Origin: Chloroflexota bacterium
GTDB taxonomy: Bacteria > Chloroflexota > Dormibacteria > CF-121
Assembly: GCA_005881235.1 (NCBI GenBank)
Contig: VBEQ01000167.1
Location: forward strand, 1-18,249
DNA length: 18,249 nucleotides
Direction: 5' to 3'
Made by a program: the position numbers and the translations under genes
The notes under the pieces: generated by a model
Database searches by the model: none
What the model was told of the DNA's origin: nothing
What the model saw: only the letters and a program-made list of their open reading frames with translations
In this document: positions 6,864-14,236 of the stretch, piece after piece
Layout: each line of letters opens with the position of its first letter
Numbering within the stretch: the first letter of the stretch is position 1

Positions 6864-6948
6864 TCGCGGGCCGCGGGCGCTCTTCTACCGTAAGGTTGAG
6901 GCCGCCGGATTCCATGAGCCGAACCGTTGTAATGGCAGGGAGAGGAAC

Positions 6949-7122
6949 ATGTCCTCGAACGCGACGCTGAGGTGGGCGTCGGTGCTGGGCACGCTGTTGC
7001 TGGCCCTGCTCTCAGGTGGCGTCGTAGCCACGTCGCCCAAACCTGCGCAGGCACCGCTGCACCCGGCGGTGACCGTGTTGCCGAGCGACGCGACGGTCCA
7101 CAGTGAAAGTCATGTCTCGTGA
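6949..7122 (+). CDS. Small secreted peptide, 57 aa
   Basis: ATG 6949 follows a good ribosome-binding sequence (GGGAGAGGAAC). The product has Arg8, a hydrophobic stretch (SVLGTLLLALLSGGVV, about residues 11-26) and a plausible signal-peptidase site after KPAQA, leaving a mature peptide of about 22 residues (PLHPAVTVLPSD... to HSESHVS). It overlaps the start of apbE. It has no Cys and no flavinylation motif (S/T-G-A-T/S). It could be a genuine micro-protein of the redox module, or the truncated front of a secreted FMN-binding protein that commonly accompanies ApbE. The signal peptide and ribosome-binding site make it more than chance. Confidence 0.6.
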   Translation: MSSNATLRWASVLGTLLLALLSGGVVATSPKPAQAPLHPAVTVLPSDATVHSESHVS

Positions 7123-7984
7123 ACTGACGACCCGCCATTTCGACGCACTCGGCTCCACCTGCGAGCTCTTGAGTGTCGAGAGCGGGCCGGCGGCGCTCGA
7201 ACGTTGCGAGCAACGGATTCGCGATGCGGAGGTCCGCTTCACCCGCTTTATCCGTGACAGCGAGCTGGCCGGACTGAATGCGAGCGAGGGCCGCTACGTC
7301 CCCGTGAGCCCGGAAATGTTCGCCATGCTGGAGGCAGCGCTCTGGGCGTTCGCGGAAAGCGATGGGCTCGTCAACGCCGCGGTGCTCCCGGCGTTAGTGG
7401 CGGCCGGATACGATCGTCCCTTCCGGCACGGCCTGATGCAGCCGTCGGTCCTTCACCCGATGCAACTGCCACCGCTCCCGCAGGTACTCCTTCTGGATCA
7501 GGCCACCCGTTCAGCGGCCCTCGCCCCCGGCGCGGCACTGGACCTTGGCGGCATCGCGAAGGGCGCGCTGGCCGACCTTCTGATTGATGAGCTCGGTGAA
7601 AATGCTGTCTGCAATCTGGGTGGCGACCTCCGAGTCCGCGGCGCCGGTCCCGACGGCGACGGCTGGCACATCGGGCTCTGTGACGGCACGCTCGTCGCGC
7701 TCCGCGAGGGCGCCGTCTGCACCAGCGGAATCAGCAGGCGGCGCTGGGGCCACTCCATGCATCACCTGATCGACCCGCGCACCGGGATGCCGGCACAGAC
7801 CGACCTTGCGGAAGTCTCCGTGGTCTCGGACAATGCGTTGCGCGGTGAGGTCTATGCCAAGAGTGCCGTTCTCCTGGGTGCGGCCCTGGGCATCGCCTTT
7901 CTCGAAGCCCGCGGCGTGCCTTACGCCGTGGTGCCGGCCGAAGGGGCGGGTGCCGGCCCGAGTGAGCTTCCGGCGGCGGCGTGA
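7103..7984 (+). CDS. apbE: FAD:protein FMN transferase (ApbE family)
   Basis: ApbE enzymes attach FMN from FAD covalently to Thr/Ser of exported flavoproteins, with Mg2+. This 293-residue protein (ATG 7112 is an alternative start to GTG 7103) shows the family motifs: FTRFIRDSELAGLN, LDLGGIAKGALADL, CNLGGDLRVRG, HHLIDPRTGMPA, and a final EVYAKSAVLLG stretch. No signal peptide or lipobox is visible at the N-terminus, so it probably works in the cytoplasm or is anchored otherwise. It is somewhat shorter than the E. coli enzyme. It overlaps the upstream small peptide gene by about 20 bp and the downstream gene by 4 bp (GTGA). No FMN-binding-domain acceptor with an S/T-G-A-T motif is visible in the window, so its target is elsewhere or lost. 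Confidence 0.9.
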   Translation: MKVMSRELTTRHFDALGSTCELLSVESGPAALERCEQRIRDAEVRFTRFIRDSELAGLNASEGRYVPVSPEMFAMLEAALWAFAESDGLVNAAVLPALVAAGYDRPFRHGLMQPSVLHPMQLPPLPQVLLLDQATRSAALAPGAALDLGGIAKGALADLLIDELGENAVCNLGGDLRVRGAGPDGDGWHIGLCDGTLVALREGAVCTSGISRRRWGHSMHHLIDPRTGMPAQTDLAEVSVVSDNALRGEVYAKSAVLLGAALGIAFLEARGVPYAVVPAEGAGAGPSELPAAA

Positions 7985-8526
7985 CGCTTGACCAACTGCT
8001 CTGGCTGACCTCGCGAGCGGCGGCGCTGACCGCCTTCTTCGTTCTCGCCGCGGCTCTTGTCACCGGCCAGGCGCTGCGCAGCGCGATGTTCGAGGGAGCG
8101 ATGCGCAATCGCGATCTGTCGAGTCTTCACCGCTTCCTTACCGTCTGCTGGGTGCCGTTCGTCAGCCTGCATGTGCTGGCCATGACGCTCGACGCGGTGG
8201 CTCGAATCAGCCCGGCCGACCTCATCATCCCGTTCCGTATTGCCTATGCCCCGTTGGCGATCGGCCTCGGCACCATCGGATTCGACCTCCTGCTGATCGT
8301 CACCGTCACCAGTTATCTGCGGCGGCACCTCGACCCCCTCGCCTGGCGCTGGCTGCACCGGCTGTCCTATCCGATGTTCGGTGTCTTTGCCCTGCACGCC
8401 CTCCTGTCCGGGACCGATTTCGCGCGCTCGCTCGTTCTCGCGCCGGCCGCCGGCGTGGTCGCCTTCATCGTCATCGTGAGCCTGGCCCGTCTCGCCTTCG
8501 GCCGTCTGGAAACGACCCGGCGCTAG
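7981..8526 (+). CDS. Ferric-reductase-like transmembrane heme protein
   Basis: This 181-residue integral membrane protein has about five or six hydrophobic segments and the His pattern of ferric-reductase-like/YedZ (MsrQ) domains: LHRFLTVCWVPFVSLHVLAM and, later, LRRHLDPLAWRWLHRLSYPMFGVFALHALL. These His residues are probable b-heme ligands, giving transmembrane electron transfer. The GTG start sits in the GTGA overlap with apbE, so translation is coupled. There is no fused NAD(P)H/FAD domain, so electrons would come from quinol or an ApbE-modified flavoprotein. Together with the upstream molybdoenzyme this suggests an extracytoplasmic reductase chain, by analogy with MsrPQ. Confidence 0.8.
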   Translation: MTLDQLLWLTSRAAALTAFFVLAAALVTGQALRSAMFEGAMRNRDLSSLHRFLTVCWVPFVSLHVLAMTLDAVARISPADLIIPFRIAYAPLAIGLGTIGFDLLLIVTVTSYLRRHLDPLAWRWLHRLSYPMFGVFALHALLSGTDFARSLVLAPAAGVVAFIVIVSLARLAFGRLETTRR

Positions 8527-8539
8527 ACTCGTCGGCACC

Positions 8540-8950
8540 ATGGATGCCTGGCAGCGGGCAAAGAATGCTGACGCGGCAGACTTGGACGCCGAAGCAGAAC
8601 GGATCCAGGGCGACGCCGGATTCTCGCATCGCCGGCGGCCGGACCGCGACGTCGATACCACTGCCGTGCAAGAGGTCGACTGGAAGCTGATGCGCCCGGC
8701 CCGCGAGCGCGAGATCGCCAGCCAACCGTGGGCGGCTGATCCTGGCCTGGTGCAGCAGCTGCTCGCCAAGCACGAACTGACGGCCGAGGGTACCCGCACC
8801 CGGTACTTTGCCGCGCTCCGAGCCGCCGCGGGATTCGGGTTCGTCTTCCTCGTGACGGTCGCCGAAGACTGGCCTCAGCACTTTTATCGCCGGCTCGGCT
8901 TCGAACCCGTCGGCATTGAGTCGAGATTTCTCCGAATCATCGATGCCTGA
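8540..8950 (+). pseudogene. GNAT-family acetyltransferase lacking the acetyl-CoA-binding core
   Basis: The 136-residue frame is open, starts with ATG 8540 and ends in VFLVTVAEDWPQHFYRRLGFEPVG, a typical GNAT C-terminus. The first ~95 residues resemble the N-terminal half of the same proteins (VDWKLMRPAREREIASQPW, then GTRTRYFAAL). Between RYFAAL and RAAAGFGFVFLV one expects about 40-45 residues with the substrate strand and motif A (R/Q-x-x-G-x-G/A) that holds the CoA pyrophosphate; none are present. This looks like an in-frame internal deletion, so catalysis is unlikely. A TAGACT box (8524-8529) overlaps the previous stop codon. A shortened but useful binding protein cannot be excluded. Confidence 0.6.
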
Positions 8951-8963
8951 CCGTCGCAAACAG

Positions 8964-9006
8964 TAGGCTGAACGAGTTCGCCGAAGGAAGGCCAAGTCCA
9001 GGAGGG
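8964..9006 (+). promoter_or_regulatory. -10 box TAGGCT and strong RBS AGGAGGG for the GerW-like gene
   Basis: TAGGCT lies at 8964-8969 and AGGAGGG at 9000-9006, 7 nt before ATG 9014. This is the best Shine-Dalgarno sequence in the window and contrasts with the leaderless-looking starts elsewhere. No clear -35 is seen. Confidence 0.5.
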
Positions 9007-9013
9007 TGCTGCG

Positions 9014-9349
9014 ATGCGTGTGATGGATGTCGTCAACGAGGCAAAGGGCGCGATGCGCGCATCCGAAGTGTTCGGCACGCCTTACGAAAAGAACGGGGTC
9101 ACGATCATTCCCGCGGCGAAAATCGCCGGAGGGGCCGGCGGTGGGGGTGACGAAGGGCAGCCCCAGGCGGGCGGGGTCGGCTTCGGCGTCTCCTCGCGGC
9201 CGGTTGGCGCCTTCGTCGTCAAAGGCACCGATGTCAGCTGGCAGCCGGCGCTCGACCTCAACCGGATCATCCTTATGGGCCAGGTGGTCGCGATCGTGGC
9301 GCTGCTGACCGCCCGAGCGATCGTGAAAGCGGCGACGAAGCGCCGCTGA
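9014..9349 (+). CDS. GerW (YtfJ) family protein
   Basis: This 111-residue protein has the GerW/YtfJ layout: an amphipathic N-terminal helix (MDVVNEAKGAMRASEVFGTPYEKNGVTIIPAAKI), a Gly-rich stretch (AGGAGGGGDEGQ), the GGVGFGVSSRPVGAFVVKG core and a C-terminal hydrophobic segment (about residues 85-104, IILMGQVVAIVALLTARAIV). In Bacillus the family acts in spore germination, but it is widespread in non-spore formers where its role is unknown. The C-terminal hydrophobic segment may anchor it to the membrane. Its stop codon overlaps the next start by 1 nt (TGATG), so it is translationally coupled to the PLP enzyme. Confidence 0.85.
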   Translation: MRVMDVVNEAKGAMRASEVFGTPYEKNGVTIIPAAKIAGGAGGGGDEGQPQAGGVGFGVSSRPVGAFVVKGTDVSWQPALDLNRIILMGQVVAIVALLTARAIVKAATKRR

Positions 9350-10593
9350 TGGCCGTCGCCATCGACGTCGACCTGCAATCCGTTCGCCGGCAGTTCCCCG
9401 CGCTCGCCCTCAAGGTCGATGGAGACCCGGTCGTCTATCTCGACAATCCCGCCGGCACCCAGGTGCCGCAGCGCGTCATCGACCGCACCGCCGAGTACTG
9501 GAGGACGATGAATGCCAACCAGGGCGGCGCCTTTACGACGAGCCAGCGGTCCGACGCCATGATCGCGCAGGTGCGTGCAGCCGCGGCGACCTTCCTCAAT
9601 GCCGCTTCGGCGGACGAGATCGTCTTCGGACCCAATATGACGACACTGACGTTTACCTTCAGTCGCGCGATCGGGCGCGAGCTACAACCAGGCGATGAGA
9701 TCGTCGTCACCCGGCTCGACCACGACGGCAACGTCTCGCCCTGGCTGGCGCTCGAGGAGCGCGGGGTGACGGTGCGCTTCGTCGAGATCAAGGTCCCCGA
9801 GTGCACGATCGACATGGCCGATCTGCAACGCCAGCTGACGCCGCGCACACGGCTGGTGGCGGTCACGCACGCGTCGAATGTTGTGGGCAGCATTCCCGAT
9901 CTTGCGGCGGTATCGCGCGCGGCCCACGCCGCGGGCGCCTGGCTGTGGGTTGATGCGGTTCACTACGGGCCGCACGGCCTGATCGATGTCCGCGCCATTG
10001 ATTGCGACTTTCTCGTCTGTTCGAGCTACAAGTTCTTCGGTCCGCACCAGGGGATTCTCTACGGGCGTCGCGCGCTGCTCCAGCGACTGCGTCCCTACAA
10101 GGTCCGGCCGGCGACTGACGAGGTGCCGGGCCGCTGGGAGACCGGAACGCAAAACCACGAGTGCCTCGCCGGTCTGCTCGGCGCCTTCGAGTACCTGGCG
10201 TCGATCGGTGGCGCTGACCGCGTGCTTCGTCCGGCGTTGGAACTGGCCATGGACCGCATCCGCCGCCACGAACGGGCCCTGGCGGCTCGCCTGATCGATG
10301 GGTTGCAGCAGATTCCCGGGATCACGATCTACGGCATCACCGCGCCGGCGGAACTCGACCATCGGGTCCCAACCGTGTCGCTGACCTGGTCACCACATCG
10401 ACCGGAGGCCCTGGCACGCTGGCTGGCGAGCCACCAGGTCTTTGCGACCCATGGCGACCATTACGCGACCGAGCTGATCACCAGGCTCAAGCTCGTGGAC
10501 GCGGGCGGCACGCTGCGGATCGGCATCGCCCACTACAACACCGCGAGCGAGATCGACCTCGTGCTCGAATTGCTCGCCGGCTTCCGCGGGTAG
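9349..10593 (+). CDS. Cysteine-desulfurase-like PLP enzyme (class V aminotransferase, VC1184-type)
   Basis: This 414-residue fold-type I PLP enzyme carries YLDNPAGTQVP at the N-terminus, VDAVHYGPHG with the PLP-binding Asp, and Lys228 in CSSYKFFGPHQG as the Schiff-base lysine. The WETGTQNHE segment is typical of the TIGR01976/VC1184 subfamily named cysteine desulfurase-like. The SufS active-site loop (R-x-G-x-x-C) is replaced by VFATHGDHYATEL with no Cys, so persulfide transfer of the classical kind is not expected. No suf or isc genes are adjacent. A lyase, epimerase or aminotransferase-type reaction is possible. Its start overlaps the gerW-like stop, so both come from one mRNA. Confidence 0.85.
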   Translation: MAVAIDVDLQSVRRQFPALALKVDGDPVVYLDNPAGTQVPQRVIDRTAEYWRTMNANQGGAFTTSQRSDAMIAQVRAAAATFLNAASADEIVFGPNMTTLTFTFSRAIGRELQPGDEIVVTRLDHDGNVSPWLALEERGVTVRFVEIKVPECTIDMADLQRQLTPRTRLVAVTHASNVVGSIPDLAAVSRAAHAAGAWLWVDAVHYGPHGLIDVRAIDCDFLVCSSYKFFGPHQGILYGRRALLQRLRPYKVRPATDEVPGRWETGTQNHECLAGLLGAFEYLASIGGADRVLRPALELAMDRIRRHERALAARLIDGLQQIPGITIYGITAPAELDHRVPTVSLTWSPHRPEALARWLASHQVFATHGDHYATELITRLKLVDAGGTLRIGIAHYNTASEIDLVLELLAGFRG

Positions 10594-10604
10594 GACGAAC
10601 CCGA

Positions 10605-11441
10605 TCAGACGCTGATCAGGAGCACGCCGGCGAAGGCGAGGCCGATCCCTGCTTGCTGCACACGGGCCATTCGTTCGTTGAGCACGATACGAGCCAGGAT
10701 CACGGTCGATACCGGGTAGAGCGACGAGAGAATCGATACGACGCTGAGCAAGCCGAGCGTGGTGGCAAACGCGAAGAAGACGTCGGCGCCAACGTCGAGG
10801 ATCCCGACGGCAAACAGGGCCGGCAGGTCGGGAAGCGCCATTTTGATCCGCGAGCGGAACGCCACGGCGAGCAGCAGCAGCGCCGCCACGCTTCCGGTCC
10901 GGGTCGCCAGCACGCCCCAGACGGGATCGGGCCGGCTCGCGTAGCGGATCGCGACCAGGAAGAGGCCGAAGGCGAGCGCCGCGACGAGCGCGAGACCGAC
11001 GCCAGGGAGGAGGCGCCCCCCGGCCGGGGTGGGGCGGCGATCGACGGCCAGCAGCGCGATCCCGCCGAGCGCCAGGGCAATGCCGAAGAACTGCAGCGCC
11101 GTCGGTCGCTCGCCCAACACGAGGCCGACCAGGATCGGCACCACGGGCCCCGTCGCGGCGATCGTCGAGACGACGCTGATAACCCCGATCGCCATTCCGC
11201 GATAGACCGCTGAGAGCCCGACCAGCCCTGCGAGTCCGGCGACGACCCCCGCGACCATCCAGAGGCCCGGCCGGGGGGCGCCGCCGCGAACGATGACGAC
11301 GATGGCGATCAGGACGAACGTCGGCGGCTGGGAGATGAAGAGGACCGTGAACACGCCCAGGCGGCGGGTGTTGATGCCAGCGACGAAGTCACCGATGCCC
11401 CAGCTGACGCTGGCGGCAAGGGCGAGCAGAACGGCCGTCAG
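10605..11441 (-). CDS. EamA/DMT-family transporter with probable CTG start
   Basis: The 278-residue protein has about ten hydrophobic segments in two homologous halves, the EamA (drug/metabolite transporter) pattern; the first helix reads TAVLLALAASVSWGIGDFVAG and the second half opens near PGVGLALVAALAFGLFLVAI. It probably exports small metabolites. No in-frame ATG, GTG or TTG lies near the true N-terminus, and the upstream open frame is low-complexity Arg/Pro-rich sequence that lies over the DedA-RDD gene. The CTG at 11441 sits exactly where homologues have Met and overlaps the upstream stop as CTGA, so initiation by coupling is likely. An automated caller may extend it wrongly to 11837. 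Confidence 0.82.
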   Translation of the reverse strand: MTAVLLALAASVSWGIGDFVAGINTRRLGVFTVLFISQPPTFVLIAIVVIVRGGAPRPGLWMVAGVVAGLAGLVGLSAVYRGMAIGVISVVSTIAATGPVVPILVGLVLGERPTALQFFGIALALGGIALLAVDRRPTPAGGRLLPGVGLALVAALAFGLFLVAIRYASRPDPVWGVLATRTGSVAALLLLAVAFRSRIKMALPDLPALFAVGILDVGADVFFAFATTLGLLSVVSILSSLYPVSTVILARIVLNERMARVQQAGIGLAFAGVLLISV

Positions 11442-12535
11442 TGCGCCACCCGGCGAACGGTCGTGCCGGTAAGCCGGTCGCCCAGACGCTGCCGCTGACG
11501 GCTGCGGAGGAGGAGGACGGCATCCACCGGCCAGAGAGGAAGCAGCACCGCAACGAGGTTGCGCACCGTTGCCCGCGACCAACCGGGCACGCCATCGGGC
11601 CCATACACCGAGATCCCCATCAGGATCTTGCCGATCGTCTGCCCGGTGTGGGCCTCGATGGGAACGCGATAAGCCAGCGCAATGACCCCAAGCAGCAAGA
11701 TGCCCTCGGGATCGAGGACGAGCTCGACGGTGTCCAGTCCCGAGACCGCGGTCAAAATCAGGACCGCGCCGGTGAACACGATCGCCAGGTCGATCAGGCC
11801 GGCCCATAACCGGCGGACGAGGGGAAACTGGCGCCACTCATCATTGCCGGCCCGTCGGAAAATCGCCGCGTCGATGGTGTCCGCCAGCTGGCGACGCACG
11901 CCCAGCACGATCGGGTCCAGGGCGGAAAGGGCGCCGCGGCGCGCCAGCCAGCGCACCGAGAGGATGACCGCCAGGGCCGCCAGCACCGTCACGGTGACGA
12001 CGAAGAATCGATGCTCGGCCCGGTGGAACATCCGGACCGCGGGCTGACCAACCAGCGCGCCCAGCCCCACAAAGATCGCGATGTACACGACGACCGACGG
12101 GATGAGACCGGCGGCAAACGTGAGGCGGGAGATCTTGCTGACGCCGGCAACCTGCGTGGTGGTGATGCGAAGGCCCGGAATCAGCCGGCCGATGAAGACG
12201 GCCGGCGCCCCACGACGCTGCAGCAGGTCGGTTGTTCGATTGAGCGCGGGCCGGAATCCCAGCGCATCGGCGGCCTTCAGCAGGGCGGGCCGCCCGACGG
12301 CGGCGAAAATTTCGCGGCCGACCATTGCGCCCAGGATGGTGGCCAGCAGGAGCGCGCTCACCATGGGGGCCGGGTCGACGGTATCGCTGGCAATGGCGAC
12401 CCCGGCGATGATCAACAGCAGGTCGCCGGGCGCGAAGGGAATGGGGATCCCGGTCTCCTCGACGAAGACGAGTCCGGCGATCACGACCAAGAGCAGGTCC
12501 CCGCTCAGGCTGGCGATCGAGGTAATGGGATTCAT
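11438..12535 (-). CDS. DedA-family membrane protein fused to an RDD domain
   Basis: Residues 1 to about 195 are a DedA/SNARE-associated protein: FVEETGIPIPFAPGDLLLIIAG, the GREIFAAVGRP region, then VFIGRLIPGLRITTTQVAGVSKI. From about residue 235 comes an RDD domain with WAGLIDLAIVFTGAVLIL, HTGQTIGKILMGISV and RATVRNLVAVLLPLWPVDAVLLL. DedA proteins act in lipid-carrier (for example undecaprenyl phosphate) and envelope homeostasis; RDD proteins are membrane proteins of unclear, possibly ion-transport, role. ATG 12535 (GAGGAAG upstream) was chosen over the in-frame extension to 12616, which adds 27 non-membrane residues lying over the end of the peptidase gene. It sits between the DUF885 gene (35 bp gap) and the EamA gene (4 bp overlap). 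Confidence 0.85.
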   Translation of the reverse strand: MNPITSIASLSGDLLLVVIAGLVFVEETGIPIPFAPGDLLLIIAGVAIASDTVDPAPMVSALLLATILGAMVGREIFAAVGRPALLKAADALGFRPALNRTTDLLQRRGAPAVFIGRLIPGLRITTTQVAGVSKISRLTFAAGLIPSVVVYIAIFVGLGALVGQPAVRMFHRAEHRFFVVTVTVLAALAVILSVRWLARRGALSALDPIVLGVRRQLADTIDAAIFRRAGNDEWRQFPLVRRLWAGLIDLAIVFTGAVLILTAVSGLDTVELVLDPEGILLLGVIALAYRVPIEAHTGQTIGKILMGISVYGPDGVPGWSRATVRNLVAVLLPLWPVDAVLLLRSRQRQRLGDRLTGTTVRRVAH

Positions 12536-12570
12536 GGCGCCGCTTCCTCGTACTGTGACGGAGTCAGGGC

Positions 12571-14157
12571 TTAGACGATCAGCTCGCGGATCAATGGGAT
12601 CGGCATCGCTCCGCAACCGAGAAAAGCATCATGGAACGTCTTCAGCGTGTACCCCGGGCGTCGCTGCATCTCGCTTCTCAGTTCGAGGATGAGGAGCTTG
12701 CCCAGCGTGTAGTTGAGATACATCGGATCCCAGGCGCCACGCGTCGCCTCGCGCGTGGCGGGCAGTTCGGTCATGTATCCGACGGACTCGAAAAGGCGAA
12801 TGGCATCGGGCATCGTCATCCCCTGGCAATGCAGGCCGAGGGCGACGAGGAATCGGCAGTCGCGCAGCAGGGCCTCGAGGCGCTGGGCCAGCACCTGTTT
12901 GGGGTCGTTGGAATAGCCGATCTCCAGCATCATCTCTTCGACGTAGTGCGCAAAACCTTCGCCTGTGGTGTAGGTCCAGAACAGCTGACGGGTCGGCGAG
13001 GTGGCGTGCCGCTCGAACAAGCCCTGCACGTAATGGCCAGGATAGGCCTCGTGGATCGAGGTGCCCTCCAGCGTCGCGTAATTCATGTAGCGCAACCATT
13101 CCTCGCTCTTGGCTGCGTCCCAGTGGGCGCCGGGCACGGTCACCCAGTAATAGCTGTCGGTGGCGACCGTCTCGAGGGGTCCGGCGCTATCCATGGCGGC
13201 GCTGATATAGGCGGCGTAGGAGGGCGTCGGTTGGACCAGGCAGCGGCCGTTGCTGGGAAGCGAGACGACGTCGCGCTCCACGAGAAAGGCCCGAAGGCGG
13301 CCGAGCATCGCCGTCACGTCCGCGATGATCGAGGTTGCGGTCGGGTGGTGATCCTCAAGGCGCGCCACCGCGGCGTGCATGCCGGCGCCGGGAGCGATCT
13401 GCTCGGCTGCCGCCTCCGCGGCGGCGCGATTCCGCTCGATGTCGGCCCGAACCATGCGTTCGAGCGCGGGCACGTCGAGCTGCACGAATTCGCGCAAGCC
13501 CAGCAGGCCCAAGAAATGCTCCTCGCCGAGGGCATACGCCTCGTCCGCTGTCGGAAGCCTCGCCTTCAGGCCGTCGCCAAAATCTCGCAGCTGCCGGTTG
13601 GCGATGGCGATGGCCTCGAGCGTTTCGGCATGGCCGCCCGCCGCGGCACGCACTTCGCCCTCGAGGTACTCGGCCTGGCCGTCGACCGCATCGATCGCGA
13701 TCTCGAGGTTGGGCCGGGGAAGCACCGGCTCCAGGTTGTCGCGTGCCGCCTCCAGCAAGCCGCCATACGCGAGCAGGTGGCGGCGAAGGGCCGCGAGCCG
13801 GTCACCCAGCGGGGCGTAAGGCCGCTTCAGGTAGAAGCTGACATCCAGCTCGCCGGCTCCGGCGTAGAACATCGGCTCACGAAACGGCAGCCGTAGCTCG
13901 GTGAGCTCGAAGCGGGCCGCCTCGAGCTGGGCGACCAGCGCCCGCTGATCGATCGCTTGTCCCCGATCGAGTCGCTGCGCCGCGCCGACGGTCGAGAGCT
14001 GCCGGTCGATCTCCGACACGCGAGCGCGAATCGCGGTCTTGGACAGATCGCCCACCACGCCGTCGAAGCGGTGATCGCCCATGTATCGAGCGTGGGTCGG
14101 CGAAAAACCGAAAAAGCCATCGATCACCTCGCGCTCGATGGCCGGCCACTCGCCCAC
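12571..14157 (-). CDS. DUF885-family zinc metallopeptidase-like protein
   Basis: This 528-residue protein begins with the usual DUF885 N-terminus (FFGFSPTHARYMGDHRFDGVVGDLS) and carries HEAYPGH at residues 369-375, the family's HExxPGH zinc motif. EGFAHYVEEMMLE, about 35 residues on, supplies the probable third ligand Glu. No signal peptide is visible, so it is probably cytoplasmic. The physiological substrate of the family is poorly known; peptides are likely. The start is GTG 14157, 7 nt after a TAGCCT box, with no Shine-Dalgarno sequence. It is the first gene of a minus-strand operon with DedA-RDD and EamA and is divergent from the subtilisin gene across about 80 bp. Confidence 0.88.
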   Translation of the reverse strand: MGEWPAIEREVIDGFFGFSPTHARYMGDHRFDGVVGDLSKTAIRARVSEIDRQLSTVGAAQRLDRGQAIDQRALVAQLEAARFELTELRLPFREPMFYAGAGELDVSFYLKRPYAPLGDRLAALRRHLLAYGGLLEAARDNLEPVLPRPNLEIAIDAVDGQAEYLEGEVRAAAGGHAETLEAIAIANRQLRDFGDGLKARLPTADEAYALGEEHFLGLLGLREFVQLDVPALERMVRADIERNRAAAEAAAEQIAPGAGMHAAVARLEDHHPTATSIIADVTAMLGRLRAFLVERDVVSLPSNGRCLVQPTPSYAAYISAAMDSAGPLETVATDSYYWVTVPGAHWDAAKSEEWLRYMNYATLEGTSIHEAYPGHYVQGLFERHATSPTRQLFWTYTTGEGFAHYVEEMMLEIGYSNDPKQVLAQRLEALLRDCRFLVALGLHCQGMTMPDAIRLFESVGYMTELPATREATRGAWDPMYLNYTLGKLLILELRSEMQRRPGYTLKTFHDAFLGCGAMPIPLIRELIV

Positions 14158-14164
14158 GGCGTTG

Positions 14165-14170
14165 AGGCTA
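14165..14170 (-). promoter_or_regulatory. -10 box TAGCCT, 7 nt before GTG 14157
   Basis: Minus-strand TAGCCT is followed by CAACGCC and then GTG, the start of the DUF885 gene. The 7-nt spacing and absence of a Shine-Dalgarno sequence fit a leaderless mRNA. It lies in the short region shared with the divergent S8 peptidase gene. Confidence 0.5.
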
Positions 14171-14236
14171 GCAGGGAAACCCCAGAACCGTCACAGTGGC
14201 CGTAAGGGAGCGCTGTTACGTTGACGTCACCGAATC

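Noticed and set aside
7921..8799. 292-aa minus-strand frame
   Set aside because: Antisense to the apbE end, the ferric-reductase-like gene and the GNAT remnant; composition is charged, repetitive and domain-free.
10602..10616. GATCAG-ACG-CTGATC hairpin between the convergent PLP enzyme and EamA genes
   Set aside because: Only a 6-bp stem, partly inside the EamA coding end, with no T-tract; too weak to call a terminator.
11442..11837. N-terminal extension of the EamA gene
   Set aside because: The extra 132 residues are Arg/Pro-rich and lie fully over the RDD coding region in another frame.
12631..13896. 421-aa plus-strand frame
   Set aside because: Antisense to the DUF885 gene, which has a clear HExxPGH motif; the plus-strand product has no recognisable domain.
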